This document shows positions 7,293 through 15,734 of a stretch of 41,973 nt of DNA, one piece after another. The notes below the pieces were generated by a model. The model was not told the origin of the DNA. It searched no databases and worked only from the letters and a program-made list of their open reading frames with translations. Origin of the DNA: an uncultured Clostridia bacterium. GTDB lineage: Bacteria; Bacillota; Clostridia; TANB77; CAG-508. The stretch is taken from assembly GCA_947626885.1 (NCBI GenBank), contig CANQTX010000016.1, positions 1-41,973 on the forward strand, given 5' to 3'. A program made the translations under genes and the position numbers. The stretch's first letter is position 1, and every line of letters starts with the position of its first letter.

Positions 7293-9524
7293 ATGAGAGA
7301 AAGTAAGATATTAAAAAGTATTTGTTATATAATGATCCCGTTTCTTGTAGCAATATTATGCTTATCTATTTTTTATGAAATAGATAAAGATGATTTTGCA
7401 GATGAGAAGATTGATAATAGTACATATTTTCAGAGTGATGATTTTTTAAGCCAATATATGTATATTTTGTCAAAACAGACACAAAATTTAATTTATCATA
7501 ATGCGCAATATACTCATGTACAAGATGGAGAATACACTATATATTATACCAATCAATTATATGATAATTATCCATACCATTATGAAATTAAAGATATATA
7601 TTTTTGTATTATGTATCAGAAAAAAGTATTTACCAATGTAGAATTAACAACGCAAACGGATACTTTAGAAAAAATTAAACAGTACATATTTCAAAAGCAA
7701 AATGACAGAAAGTATGTTAGCTTTGTTAATGGTAATGTAGCATCTAATTCAGAAGTAATTGCAACAAAAGCAATTCAGTATTTTGATCATTTTGAGTTAA
7801 CATATTATACAAATGAGTATGTTTCTCCTAATGGTACGGAAATAGAGGTAGATACCAATACTAATATAGCAACAGACATGAATTTAGAAGAAGATTCTTC
7901 TGTTGAAGAAAGGGAAATGTTAGAGGAAACTGCATCTGAAACAAATACCAATAAGAATATTACCTATGTTCATACGCATATAACCGATTTTCAAATTTAT
8001 AGTTCGTATCAAGAAGAATTAATAAATTATGTGAATAATCGTAAAATGTTTTTTGAAAAATTATTTGACCATTTAAAACCCTATGAATCCATTATTACGT
8101 ATACGATTCCTATAAATGCTACTTTATTAACAATAATCTGTATTTATCTAATAATAGCCATCGGGCATACAAAAGAAAAAGAAGCCATAGACCTTAATGA
8201 TTTTGATAAAATTCCAATAGAAATTATTGTTATAGGTATATTTTTATTAATAGTAATCTTATTGACCATAACAAAAGTGCTCATAAGATGGAATATCGAA
8301 TATTATTATTTTGTCATTAGTTGTATTATAGCTGAATATTTGGTTTCTTATATTTTTATGATGGCCACCATAGTAAGTGTGATAAAACGAATAAAAGCAA
8401 AAATTTTATTTAAACAAAGTATTATTGGGCAAATATTATATTGGGTAATACATTTTATGCAAAAAATTTGGAAAAAGATAAAAAATGTTTTGTATAAAAA
8501 AGTAGAAATGTTTAAAAACTTAAGCCAATCTTGGTCCATTGGTGGAAAACTACTAGTTTATGTTAGTTCATATATAATAATCAATTTAATCTTTTTAGGG
8601 CTTTTGGGTGGAGTTGGCTTTTGTATCGATGTAGGGATAGCAATTTATATTTTTTATCAGATTTTAGAAAAAGAGGTTTATTTAAAAACGATAGAGAAGC
8701 ATTTAAAAGAAATGTATGAGGGAAAACATCCTAGTAAACTTGTGTTATCAGACTTTAGACCAGAATTCAAAAATGCTATTAGATATATCAATGATATATC
8801 TAATGGATTTGATAAAGCTATTGAAGAGGGAATAAAAAGTGAGAGGTTAAAAACAGAATTAATCACAAATGTATCCCATGATATAAAAACACCTTTAACT
8901 TCTATTATTAATTATGTAGATTTATTAAAAAAAGAAGAAATTCAAAGTGAAAAAGCAAAGGAATATATTGAAGTATTAGACAATAAATCGCAAAGATTGA
9001 AAAAATTAACAGAAGACTTAATTGAAGCATCGAAAGCTTCTTCAGGCAATGTAAAATTAGAGATGCATGCTATTCACCTAAAGGAGTTAATACAACAGAG
9101 TACAGGAGAATTTGAAGATAAATTTCAACAGAGGAAATTACAAGTTATTACTAATTTCCCAGAAGAAGATATCTGCATACAAGCAGATAATCGTTATATG
9201 TATCGTATTATAGAAAATATATTTAGTAATATTGTGAAATATGCACTAGAAAACTCAAGAGTGTACATTGATATGGTAAAAAGACAAGAAAAAGTTGTAA
9301 TGGTTATAAAAAATATCTCTCAAGAAAAGCTAAATATTACAGCGGATGAATTAATGCAAAGATTTGTAAGAGGAGATAGATCAAGAACAACAGAAGGAAG
9401 CGGATTAGGCTTATCTATTTCTAAAAGTTTAACAGAATTACAAAAAGGAACCTTTGACTTGCAGATAGATGGCGATTTATTTAAAATCGTATTAACATTC
9501 GATATGATATCCTCTCAATCATGA
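7293..9524 (+). CDS. Multi-pass membrane sensor histidine kinase
   Basis: A 743-residue kinase partnered with the regulator just upstream. An N-terminal membrane segment (about 10-27) is followed by an extracytoplasmic sensor of some 230 residues, then a cluster of hydrophobic segments between about 265 and 460, many more than the usual two. The cytoplasmic part has phospho-acceptor His529 in VSHDIKTPLTS, an N box NIFSNIVKYA, and the G box GSGLGLSISK near residue 700. The kinase core is VanS/PhoR-like. The sensor is not recognised. I chose the ATG at 7293 because AAGGGAGA precedes it by a normal distance; a GTG at 7284 is too close. No clear terminator follows. Confidence 0.92.
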   Translation: MRESKILKSICYIMIPFLVAILCLSIFYEIDKDDFADEKIDNSTYFQSDDFLSQYMYILSKQTQNLIYHNAQYTHVQDGEYTIYYTNQLYDNYPYHYEIKDIYFCIMYQKKVFTNVELTTQTDTLEKIKQYIFQKQNDRKYVSFVNGNVASNSEVIATKAIQYFDHFELTYYTNEYVSPNGTEIEVDTNTNIATDMNLEEDSSVEEREMLEETASETNTNKNITYVHTHITDFQIYSSYQEELINYVNNRKMFFEKLFDHLKPYESIITYTIPINATLLTIICIYLIIAIGHTKEKEAIDLNDFDKIPIEIIVIGIFLLIVILLTITKVLIRWNIEYYYFVISCIIAEYLVSYIFMMATIVSVIKRIKAKILFKQSIIGQILYWVIHFMQKIWKKIKNVLYKKVEMFKNLSQSWSIGGKLLVYVSSYIIINLIFLGLLGGVGFCIDVGIAIYIFYQILEKEVYLKTIEKHLKEMYEGKHPSKLVLSDFRPEFKNAIRYINDISNGFDKAIEEGIKSERLKTELITNVSHDIKTPLTSIINYVDLLKKEEIQSEKAKEYIEVLDNKSQRLKKLTEDLIEASKASSGNVKLEMHAIHLKELIQQSTGEFEDKFQQRKLQVITNFPEEDICIQADNRYMYRIIENIFSNIVKYALENSRVYIDMVKRQEKVVMVIKNISQEKLNITADELMQRFVRGDRSRTTEGSGLGLSISKSLTELQKGTFDLQIDGDLFKIVLTFDMISSQS

Positions 9525-9556
9525 AAAATATTTTGTAAATTAAACGAAAAAAGTTA

Positions 9557-9585
9557 TAGACTTTTTATAATTTTTTATATATAAT
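9557..9585 (+). promoter_or_regulatory. Possible promoter for the coiled-coil gene
   Basis: TAGACT (9557-9562), a 17-bp spacer and a perfect TATAAT (9580-9585). The -35 matches 4 of 6. It would give a start near 9592, before the GGAGG ribosome-binding site at about 9609. Confidence 0.4.
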
Positions 9586-9623
9586 AATAAAAAATCAGGT
9601 CGAATTTTGGAGGTTCTTTTTAA

Positions 9624-11315
9624 ATGTATGAAAGAAGTGCTATTGTTTTAGAAAGGTATTTTGAAAATATATTAGGCTATATGTCTGAATATAATTTAAG
9701 GAGTAATTATAAAGAATATTGTGATTTATTAGAAAAGTTAGATAAACTTCAAAATGATAATTTACAAGAACAAACAGCCATTCAAGAATTTAATATAGCA
9801 GATGAAAATATAAAGAGTATCCAAAAAATGCAAGAGAGATTATATAAAAAGAGTGCTAAATTAGAATATAATCGAAATTTATTATTTAATAATATTGATG
9901 GAAAAACAGATGAAATTGAGAAATGTATCATCAAAATAGAATCAGATGTGGATAAGATAAATGATTCTTTAAAAGACTTAAGAGAAAAATTAATAGAGGC
10001 AATACAAAATTTTAAACAGAAAAAATCTGTTTTAACGAAAAGTAAAAAAGCAGCTAAAATATCTAATGAAAGATATTTAGAGGCTTTGGAAAATACAAAA
10101 CTAACAATAGAAAACATGAATGAAATTTCTATAGAATTTGCTAAAGATTTTATTAGTGAAGAAATTAAAGAAAAATTAGTACAAATCATGATGAATAATG
10201 GAAAAAATGAGAAGATTCCATTTGATAAAAATGTTATAGAAAGTGTTGCGGATATTGGATTGGATGTAGCACAAAGAGAAGTAGAATGTTATTTAGAGAT
10301 TTTTGATAGGACTTTAAAATTATTAAATGAAATAGAAAAAGATACCGTTAATATTCAAAGACATCAAAAAAAGCTTAAGCATATTAAAATCAAATTGAAT
10401 TTCTTAATGGCAGAGAAAGAATATTTAGTACAGCTATTAGATTATGAGAGGATGTCTATTATTAGTGGGAAGAAAAAGCATCAGAAATTAATGGAGGAAG
10501 CTTGTGAAAATTTAAAAATAGATATTGTACAAATTAACAATTTATATGAATTAATTCTAAGAGAAATAGCAAATAAGTCTACTAAAAAAGGGTATAAAGA
10601 ATTATATAATAAAACATATTTAATTAGCATGAAAGAAAAGGAAGAAGCTTATCGCAAAGAAAAGTATAAAATGAGTTCTAATACAGGCACTGTATTAGAT
10701 GCAAATTATTGGAGAATAGAGGGAATTAAGAATATTTATACAGTCTTTTATCACGATATTTCAGAAGGATTTGGCAGAGATATTGAAGAATTTGATTTAC
10801 CAGATGAACAAGAAGAGATTTCTGAAGAAAATAGAAACATAGCTGAAAGTCTACCTTTAGAAGATATAACAAAGCAAACTAAGGCGGAAGATTTATCTGA
10901 AAAAATATTACCAGAAGAAAATGAGGATCTTATGTTTGAGGCAGCATCTTCTACAGAAGAATTTGATATATTTGGTGAGAAATACCATTTGTTAGAAGAT
11001 GAAGAGGTATTACAAACAGTTCAAGAAACAGTAAAAGAAGAGGCAGAGCAAAATATAGAGGAAAATACTTCTCAAGATTTATTTAAAACACTAGATGAAG
11101 AAGATATACCTTATGAGCCAGATGAATTAGCATATGAACAGGAAGAGGAAGAAGAATCATTGTTTAGTGATATAAAAACAGTTAAAAAACTAGAAGAAAA
11201 TGCTATTGATATACATGAAAAACTAAAAAATGAAAAGCATACAAAAAGTAAAAAAGGTATTTTTACAAAATTAATAAAGTTAAATACAAAAGAGAAAAAA
11301 GAAGCTATGCAATAG
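9624..11315 (+). CDS. Large coiled-coil protein with acidic tail, unknown function
   Basis: A 563-residue protein I do not recognise. It has no signal peptide and no membrane segment. Residues about 1-340 are rich in Lys/Glu/Leu with long heptad-like stretches (two or more coiled coils, about 60-135 and 225-275). Residues about 370-525 are strongly acidic and probably disordered, with runs such as EQEEEEESLF. The last 30 residues are very basic (Lys-rich), giving a bipolar charge layout. Its place between a two-component system and a sortase suggests an envelope- or division-related cytoplasmic scaffold, which is inference only. Start: GGAGG ten bases before the ATG. Confidence 0.85.
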   Translation: MYERSAIVLERYFENILGYMSEYNLRSNYKEYCDLLEKLDKLQNDNLQEQTAIQEFNIADENIKSIQKMQERLYKKSAKLEYNRNLLFNNIDGKTDEIEKCIIKIESDVDKINDSLKDLREKLIEAIQNFKQKKSVLTKSKKAAKISNERYLEALENTKLTIENMNEISIEFAKDFISEEIKEKLVQIMMNNGKNEKIPFDKNVIESVADIGLDVAQREVECYLEIFDRTLKLLNEIEKDTVNIQRHQKKLKHIKIKLNFLMAEKEYLVQLLDYERMSIISGKKKHQKLMEEACENLKIDIVQINNLYELILREIANKSTKKGYKELYNKTYLISMKEKEEAYRKEKYKMSSNTGTVLDANYWRIEGIKNIYTVFYHDISEGFGRDIEEFDLPDEQEEISEENRNIAESLPLEDITKQTKAEDLSEKILPEENEDLMFEAASSTEEFDIFGEKYHLLEDEEVLQTVQETVKEEAEQNIEENTSQDLFKTLDEEDIPYEPDELAYEQEEEEESLFSDIKTVKKLEENAIDIHEKLKNEKHTKSKKGIFTKLIKLNTKEKKEAMQ

Positions 11316-11381
11316 AAAATTTTCATTTAAATCACTTTAGAATAGAAACATCAGGAAAAATATAGAATTCAGAAAAATTTC

Positions 11382-11410
11382 TTGCTTTGTACTTTGTTAA
11401 ATGCTATAAT
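11382..11410 (+). promoter_or_regulatory. Sigma-A promoter for the sortase gene
   Basis: TTGCTT (11382-11387), 17-bp spacer, TATAAT (11405-11410), with transcription expected near 11417, about 23 nt upstream of the ATG at 11440. Confidence 0.65.
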
Positions 11411-11439
11411 ATAAATAGTGCATGATTAAAGGAGAAAAA

Positions 11440-12180
11440 ATGAATCAAATTTTAGTATCTGAAAAATTATATATTACCCCTGAATTAAAAAGAAAAAAAA
11501 GAATGTATAAAATTGATTTCTTTATTTCTGTTTTTTTGGTATGCATTTTATTCTCTTATTACATATATGCTGAATACGATAAAAACAAGAATGAGGCAAT
11601 ATCACAGGAAATCTTATCTAGTTTAACCTTTGAAGATAATGTTGCTGATGATACTACTATTAAATTTGCAGATAATTCAATTGTTGTTATTTTAAATACA
11701 GAAGATCCATTTGAAGTGATTTATTCAGAACCAGTACAGGAAGAAACACACGATAATATAAATTGGTTAGAAACAGAAAGTGGGCAAAGATATTATGTTT
11801 TAGCAACGATAAACATACCTTCTATTGATGTTACATATCCTGTTTTAAATGAAACAACAGATGAGCTTTTAAAAATTTCTCCAACGAAGTTTTGGGGAGC
11901 AGATCCAAATGAAGTTGGTAACTTTTGTATTGTAGGACATAATTATAGAAGTTCTAAATTCTTTAGTAAAGTACCTAAGCTAGAAGAAGGAGATGTTATT
12001 GAAATAACAGATTTATCTGGTCGTATGCTAACATATGAAGTATATGATAAATATGTCGTAGATCCAACAGATGTATCTTGTACAACACAAAGAACAAATG
12101 GAATGAAAGAAATTACATTAATTACTTGTACAGATGATAGTCAAAAAAGAGTTATTATAAAAGCAAGAGAACAAGTTTAA
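11440..12180 (+). CDS. Class D/E-like sortase, membrane-anchored
   Basis: A 246-residue transpeptidase that would attach LPXTG-like proteins to the cell wall or join pilins. An N-terminal cytoplasmic basic stretch (about 1-24) is followed by a membrane segment at about 25-46, a linker of some 80 residues, and the sortase barrel from about 120. His167 in VGHNYRS, Cys230 in LITCTD and Arg237 in QKRVIIK form the catalytic triad. The TLITCTDD context and N-terminal anchor resemble class D/E rather than class A or B sortases. No LPXTG-type substrate is encoded in this window. I chose the ATG at 11440, six bases after AAAGGAG, not an ATG at 11422 that precedes that site. Confidence 0.88.
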   Translation: MNQILVSEKLYITPELKRKKRMYKIDFFISVFLVCILFSYYIYAEYDKNKNEAISQEILSSLTFEDNVADDTTIKFADNSIVVILNTEDPFEVIYSEPVQEETHDNINWLETESGQRYYVLATINIPSIDVTYPVLNETTDELLKISPTKFWGADPNEVGNFCIVGHNYRSSKFFSKVPKLEEGDVIEITDLSGRMLTYEVYDKYVVDPTDVSCTTQRTNGMKEITLITCTDDSQKRVIIKAREQV

Positions 12181-12208
12181 CAATAAAAATATTAAATATG
12201 TAAAATGA

Positions 12209-12241
12209 TAAGAGGTAATACAAATTGTATTACCTTATTTT
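12209..12241 (+). terminator. Intrinsic terminator after the sortase gene
   Basis: AGGTAATAC (12213-12221) pairs with GTATTACCT (12227-12235) around a 5-nt loop, followed by TTATTTT. Confidence 0.75.
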
Positions 12242-12268
12242 ATTATTATGTTAAATGTTAAAATAAAA

Positions 12269-12277
12269 TGATATAAT
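12269..12277 (+). promoter_or_regulatory. Extended -10 promoter for the kinase gene
   Basis: TGA TATAAT (12269-12277) fits an extended -10. No clear -35 at 17 bp. Transcription near 12284 leaves a 45-nt leader before the ATG at 12330. Confidence 0.5.
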
Positions 12278-12329
12278 ATATTAAAATAATGTTACTAAAC
12301 GTATAACCATATAATAGTTGGAGGAAAAA

Positions 12330-13292
12330 ATGAATAATGAATTTGATCCATATAGAATAGAGTTTATAAAAAAGGATGATATTATAGAAGAAATAGAAGA
12401 TGGACATTCAGGTGCATTTTTATATAAAATGATAAGAAATAAAGATAAATATTGTATAAAAGTATTTCATGAGGAATTTTCTCAGAAAAAAATAAACAAG
12501 ATATTAAAATCATTAGAAATATATAAAAAGCTAAATATTCCATCTTTAGAGATTATATCATATGGAAACATTAAAAATTTAAGTAAGTTTTATATCGTTT
12601 ATAATTTTATAGAAGGTTTAAACTTAAAAAAATATTTAAATCTAGATTTATATAAATTGAATGATATTAGAAAAGTAGGAAAATGTGTTGGAAAAAAAGC
12701 CTTGAAACTAAAGATGTATGAAGATTATGACAAAAAAATATTTGTACAACAAGATATAAACTGTCTTGTTCATGATATTTTAAAAAATTTTGATTTTATG
12801 ATGAAAGATAAAAAAGCAAAAGACATTATAATAAAATATTTTAAAATGGATGAAATAGATAGATATAGAGATATACTGGTTGAGAGTACAAACATATTTA
12901 AGAAAATAGAAACGAAATTAATTCATGGAGACATAAAAAGATCCAATTTTATGATGAATCAAAAGGGACAAATATGTTTTATAGATATTGAGGATATGCA
13001 GGTTAATTATGAGATTTTAAATTTTAGATATCAAATGACTTGGATTTTATTTAAAGAAAATAAAAGAGAAAAAGAATTTATTAAAGGGTATTTTGATGGG
13101 TTATATAACAATCAGAGACCGCCTTATTTTAATGAACAAATAATATTTATAAGTATTTTTAACTTTTTAGAAGAGTCATATAACTTTTATAAAGATTCTA
13201 GAGATAAAGATTTAGATACATATGTACAAAATTGTAAAATTTTATTAGATACCATAAAAGAAATCAACGCAAAACGAAAGTTCATACTTTGA
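12330..13292 (+). CDS. Aminoglycoside-phosphotransferase-fold kinase
   Basis: A 320-residue small-molecule kinase of the APH/choline-kinase fold. N-lobe signs include a glycine-containing loop near residue 25 and a YCIKVFHEEF strand whose Lys binds ATP phosphates. The catalytic loop is HGDIKRSNFM (Brenner-type HGD-N) and the metal-binding Asp lies in FIDIED, near residues 195-220. The substrate is unknown; resistance should not be assumed, since this fold also serves spore-coat CotS-like proteins, choline and thiamine kinases. Start: GGAGGAA before the ATG at 12330. The gene is followed by a long hairpin that also covers the next gene's ribosome-binding site. Confidence 0.8.
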   Translation: MNNEFDPYRIEFIKKDDIIEEIEDGHSGAFLYKMIRNKDKYCIKVFHEEFSQKKINKILKSLEIYKKLNIPSLEIISYGNIKNLSKFYIVYNFIEGLNLKKYLNLDLYKLNDIRKVGKCVGKKALKLKMYEDYDKKIFVQQDINCLVHDILKNFDFMMKDKKAKDIIIKYFKMDEIDRYRDILVESTNIFKKIETKLIHGDIKRSNFMMNQKGQICFIDIEDMQVNYEILNFRYQMTWILFKENKREKEFIKGYFDGLYNNQRPPYFNEQIIFISIFNFLEESYNFYKDSRDKDLDTYVQNCKILLDTIKEINAKRKFIL

Positions 13293-13321
13293 TATTACAT
13301 AATACTATAGTATAACATAAC

Positions 13322-13369
13322 AAAAGCTCTTTTCATAAAATAATATAAACGATTATGAAAGGAGTTTTT
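13322..13369 (+). terminator. Terminator-like hairpin that contains the next gene's RBS
   Basis: Bases 13322-13338 pair with 13353-13369 in a 17-bp stem (two G-T wobbles, 14-nt loop), ending in a run of seven T. It looks like the terminator of the kinase gene, yet its 3' arm contains the Shine-Dalgarno AAAGGAG (13358-13364) of the M15 peptidase, whose TTG start follows at 13373. Transcripts that begin upstream would either stop here or have the ribosome-binding site paired. Confidence 0.7.
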
Positions 13370-13372
13370 TTG

Positions 13373-14041
13373 TTGAAAGTATTAATTTATAATAATAATA
13401 GCAATCGTATGGAAACGTATTATAGAGGATTATCAGAAGCCATGCCTTATAATACAAATAGAAGTTTAACAGTAAGAGAGTTCATGGGAAGTAGTCAATC
13501 TGGTTTAATATGGACAGATAGAAGAGCAATGGAAGCTTGGAATAGCTTTCGATATATTTATGGAAAACCAATTTATGTAGGATATGCATTTAAAAGACCT
13601 TGGGAAGGAGGACATAGCAATTTATCACAACATTATGCCGGTCTTGCTTTCGATGTTGGACAGAATTTAGATGCAACACAGAGAAATGCAATGAGAAATT
13701 TAGCCATTAGCTCTGGAATATGGAATTATGTTGAGCCGGCAAGTTTGACACCTAGATGGGTGCATTTTGATGAAAGACAAGTAGCATATGGCTATCCTAT
13801 AATAAGACAAGGAAGTAGAGGTGTATATGTTTGTATAGCGCAAGATGCATTAACGACATTAGGATATGATACAGGAGGATTAGATGGTGTATTTGGTGTC
13901 AAAACAGCAAATTCAGTAAGAACTTTTCAAACTAGAAATGGGCTAACAGCAGATGGTATTATAGGAAATTTAACTTGGAACAGTTTAATGAGTCAAGTAG
14001 TTGGAAAAGGAGCAACTAGCACAACAGTACTACCAACTTAA
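13373..14041 (+). CDS. M15-type peptidoglycan peptidase with PG-binding domain
   Basis: A 222-residue predicted D,D-carboxypeptidase/endopeptidase of peptidoglycan. The M15-like domain (about 1-140) has the zinc-site pattern SQHYAGLAFDVG (His and Asp) and WVHFD (His). The C-terminal domain (about 145-215) is a PG_binding_1 repeat with GSRGVYVCIAQDAL, LDGVFG and TADGIIG. There is no signal peptide, so the protein may act in the spore, or reach the wall by lysis or an unusual route. I take the TTG at 13373 (eight bases after AAAGGAG) over an ATG at 13355 that precedes it. The ribosome-binding site is inside a terminator-like stem. Confidence 0.88.
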   Translation: MKVLIYNNNSNRMETYYRGLSEAMPYNTNRSLTVREFMGSSQSGLIWTDRRAMEAWNSFRYIYGKPIYVGYAFKRPWEGGHSNLSQHYAGLAFDVGQNLDATQRNAMRNLAISSGIWNYVEPASLTPRWVHFDERQVAYGYPIIRQGSRGVYVCIAQDALTTLGYDTGGLDGVFGVKTANSVRTFQTRNGLTADGIIGNLTWNSLMSQVVGKGATSTTVLPT

Positions 14042-14159
14042 AAATACACTTTTAAAAAAGAAACCAAATTTAATAAGGAAGATAGTTTAGCACATAACAT
14101 GAGAATGCAAGTATCTTACAGAAATTTCACATTATTAAAGTACTAGAACAAAAGTGGAA

Positions 14160-14213
14160 AAAATGAACCCCTATTGTTAATTTTTTTTTCTAACAATGGG
14201 GGGTTCATTTTTT
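14160..14213. terminator. Strong terminator between convergent genes
   Basis: AATGAACCCC plus ATTGTTA pair with TAACAAT plus GGGGTTCATT, interrupted by a small internal loop, with T-rich tails in both directions. It serves the peptidase gene on the plus strand and the 14270-14917 gene on the minus strand. Confidence 0.85.
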
Positions 14214-14269
14214 TCGTTTAAATTTTACTTTATTATTTATGTTTATATTAAAGTCTAGTTCTTTTAAAA

Positions 14270-14917
14270 TTAGTTATTCTTGATAGCTTGGTTTAAATTT
14301 TTGGTCATTTTTATACCGATTCTATGATTTATTATACACATTAGTACAAATATAAAGGTATATCCAATATAAAAATAAATGGGAAAAGGTCTAAAATAAG
14401 TTGTTGATATATCCCAAAATCTTTGTGTGTAGCTATACATATAGATTTGAGGAAAAATTAGTATAACACCTAAATAACCCAATATAAATTTAAAAGTAGG
14501 ATTTATTTTTTTACTAGTAGTAATGGTATATGCTATTGCTATGGTTATGCCCAATAGAATAGATATATTTATATACGAAGTTGAAATGTTTCCAATTCCA
14601 TTTTGTATATAGCTCCATACTGAGAAACCAAGCGGGTCATAATATTCAGCAATAGAGTGATAATTAGGATTAGATGCATAATAAGAACTATCAAGACTTT
14701 TTTCCATTTCATTAGAAAGCATATTGATAGCATCTCCCATTTCATGTATTTTTTCACTATCTAATGTAAGGACATTATACTCTTTTGTGAATAAAAATAT
14801 TTGATTTTCATGACACCAAGCGATAAATTCATTTAAAGTAAATACGCTATAGATAATAATTGCTGAAACCATAAATACAAGTAAAATTTTTATAATTCTT
14901 TTCATGATAGATTTCAT
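14270..14917 (-). CDS. Four-segment membrane protein paired with LytTR regulator
   Basis: A 215-residue integral membrane protein with hydrophobic segments at about 8-28, 115-135, 143-162 and 175-197. A hydrophilic loop of about 80 residues follows the first segment and is probably outside the cell. The start overlaps the end of the LytTR gene by four bases (ATGA), so translation is likely coupled. LytTR proteins in Firmicutes are often encoded with a membrane protein that inhibits them (DUF3021 and related); this protein is longer than DUF3021 and I cannot assign it. Shine-Dalgarno AAAGGGGG precedes the start. Confidence 0.75.
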   Translation of the reverse strand: MKSIMKRIIKILLVFMVSAIIIYSVFTLNEFIAWCHENQIFLFTKEYNVLTLDSEKIHEMGDAINMLSNEMEKSLDSSYYASNPNYHSIAEYYDPLGFSVWSYIQNGIGNISTSYINISILLGITIAIAYTITTSKKINPTFKFILGYLGVILIFPQIYMYSYTQRFWDISTTYFRPFPIYFYIGYTFIFVLMCIINHRIGIKMTKNLNQAIKNN

Positions 14918-15381
14918 ATAAAATTCCCCCTTTCTTTTAGTAATTTCATAATTTGAGAGACATTTCTTTTAGAAACAGTTTCTTGTGTATGATCTTTTAA
15001 TTTTACTAAAATAGTACCAAGTATACTTGTATCAAAACATTCAACTTGATGAATATTAATAATGCATGAATTTGAAATTCTAATAAAATCTTTTGTTTTA
15101 AATATATCTTCAATTTCATATAATTTATATCGTACTTTATAAGTATCTTCTTTTGTTCTTATATAATTGTATCTATCTTTACTGAAAAAACATATAATAT
15201 TATTTAAGTCTATAAAATATATCTCATTATTTTTATGTGCAATAATTCGATTTGGTATGGTATCTATATGAGAAATATATCGAATAATATCTTGTATTTC
15301 ATCAGATAGCTTTGGTGTATTAATTGTAATAGAAGTTTCCTGAAATGCATCTGATACATTTGTATTTATTTTAATATCCAT
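14914..15381 (-). CDS. LytTR-domain transcriptional regulator
   Basis: A 155-residue DNA-binding protein with a C-terminal LytTR domain (about 50-150), recognised from FIDLNNIICFFSKDRYNYI, YKLYEIEDIF and the conserved FIRISNSCIINIHQV. There is no receiver domain, so it is not a classical response regulator; activity is probably controlled by the membrane protein with which it overlaps. The N-terminal 45 residues are not recognised. Start: GAGGTGA seven bases before the ATG. Confidence 0.9.
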   Translation of the reverse strand: MDIKINTNVSDAFQETSITINTPKLSDEIQDIIRYISHIDTIPNRIIAHKNNEIYFIDLNNIICFFSKDRYNYIRTKEDTYKVRYKLYEIEDIFKTKDFIRISNSCIINIHQVECFDTSILGTILVKLKDHTQETVSKRNVSQIMKLLKERGNFI

Positions 15382-15734
15382 AATTCACCTCTTAAATAAA
15401 GTATAATATATTTTTTTACAGAAATCTATCATTTTTACTGTTTTTGCAATAAGTGGTATTATTTTTAGGATAGACGTATTTTTTTTAATACTAATAGATT
15501 TACTTTTTGAAGATATTTACAATTTATTATACTTCTGCATTTATTTTAAGTACGTTTTTATAGATGATTACTATATTTTACTTGAAAAAAATCCCATGTT
15601 ACGATATAATATAAATGTTGGGATTATGAAACCTTATATTATGTAAGCCATCCTATTATATCAAATATATTCTAAATAAGAATAGAGAATAGCTATAAAA
15701 TAATGCAAAATATACTAGAATAGGAGAAAAGATT
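15382..15734. other. 353-bp divergent intergenic region
   Basis: It separates the LytTR gene (minus) from mgtE (plus) and must hold both promoters. The mgtE promoter is clear. On the minus strand TATACT (15405-15400) lies near the LytTR gene without a good -35. The mgtE leader of about 118 nt does not show the conserved M-box (magnesium riboswitch) core, and I see no other recognised riboswitch. Confidence 0.5.
15582..15610 (+). promoter_or_regulatory. Sigma-A promoter for mgtE
   Basis: TTGAAA (15582-15587), 17-bp spacer, TATAAT (15605-15610). ATCCCA (15591-15596) and TGGGAT (15619-15624) form an inverted repeat around the -10, a possible operator. Confidence 0.75.

Noticed and set aside
11440..12180. 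Search for a sortase substrate in the window
   Set aside because: No LPXTG-like motif followed by a membrane segment and basic tail was found in any encoded protein.
15617..15734. M-box magnesium riboswitch before mgtE
   Set aside because: None of the conserved M-box segments can be found in the leader.
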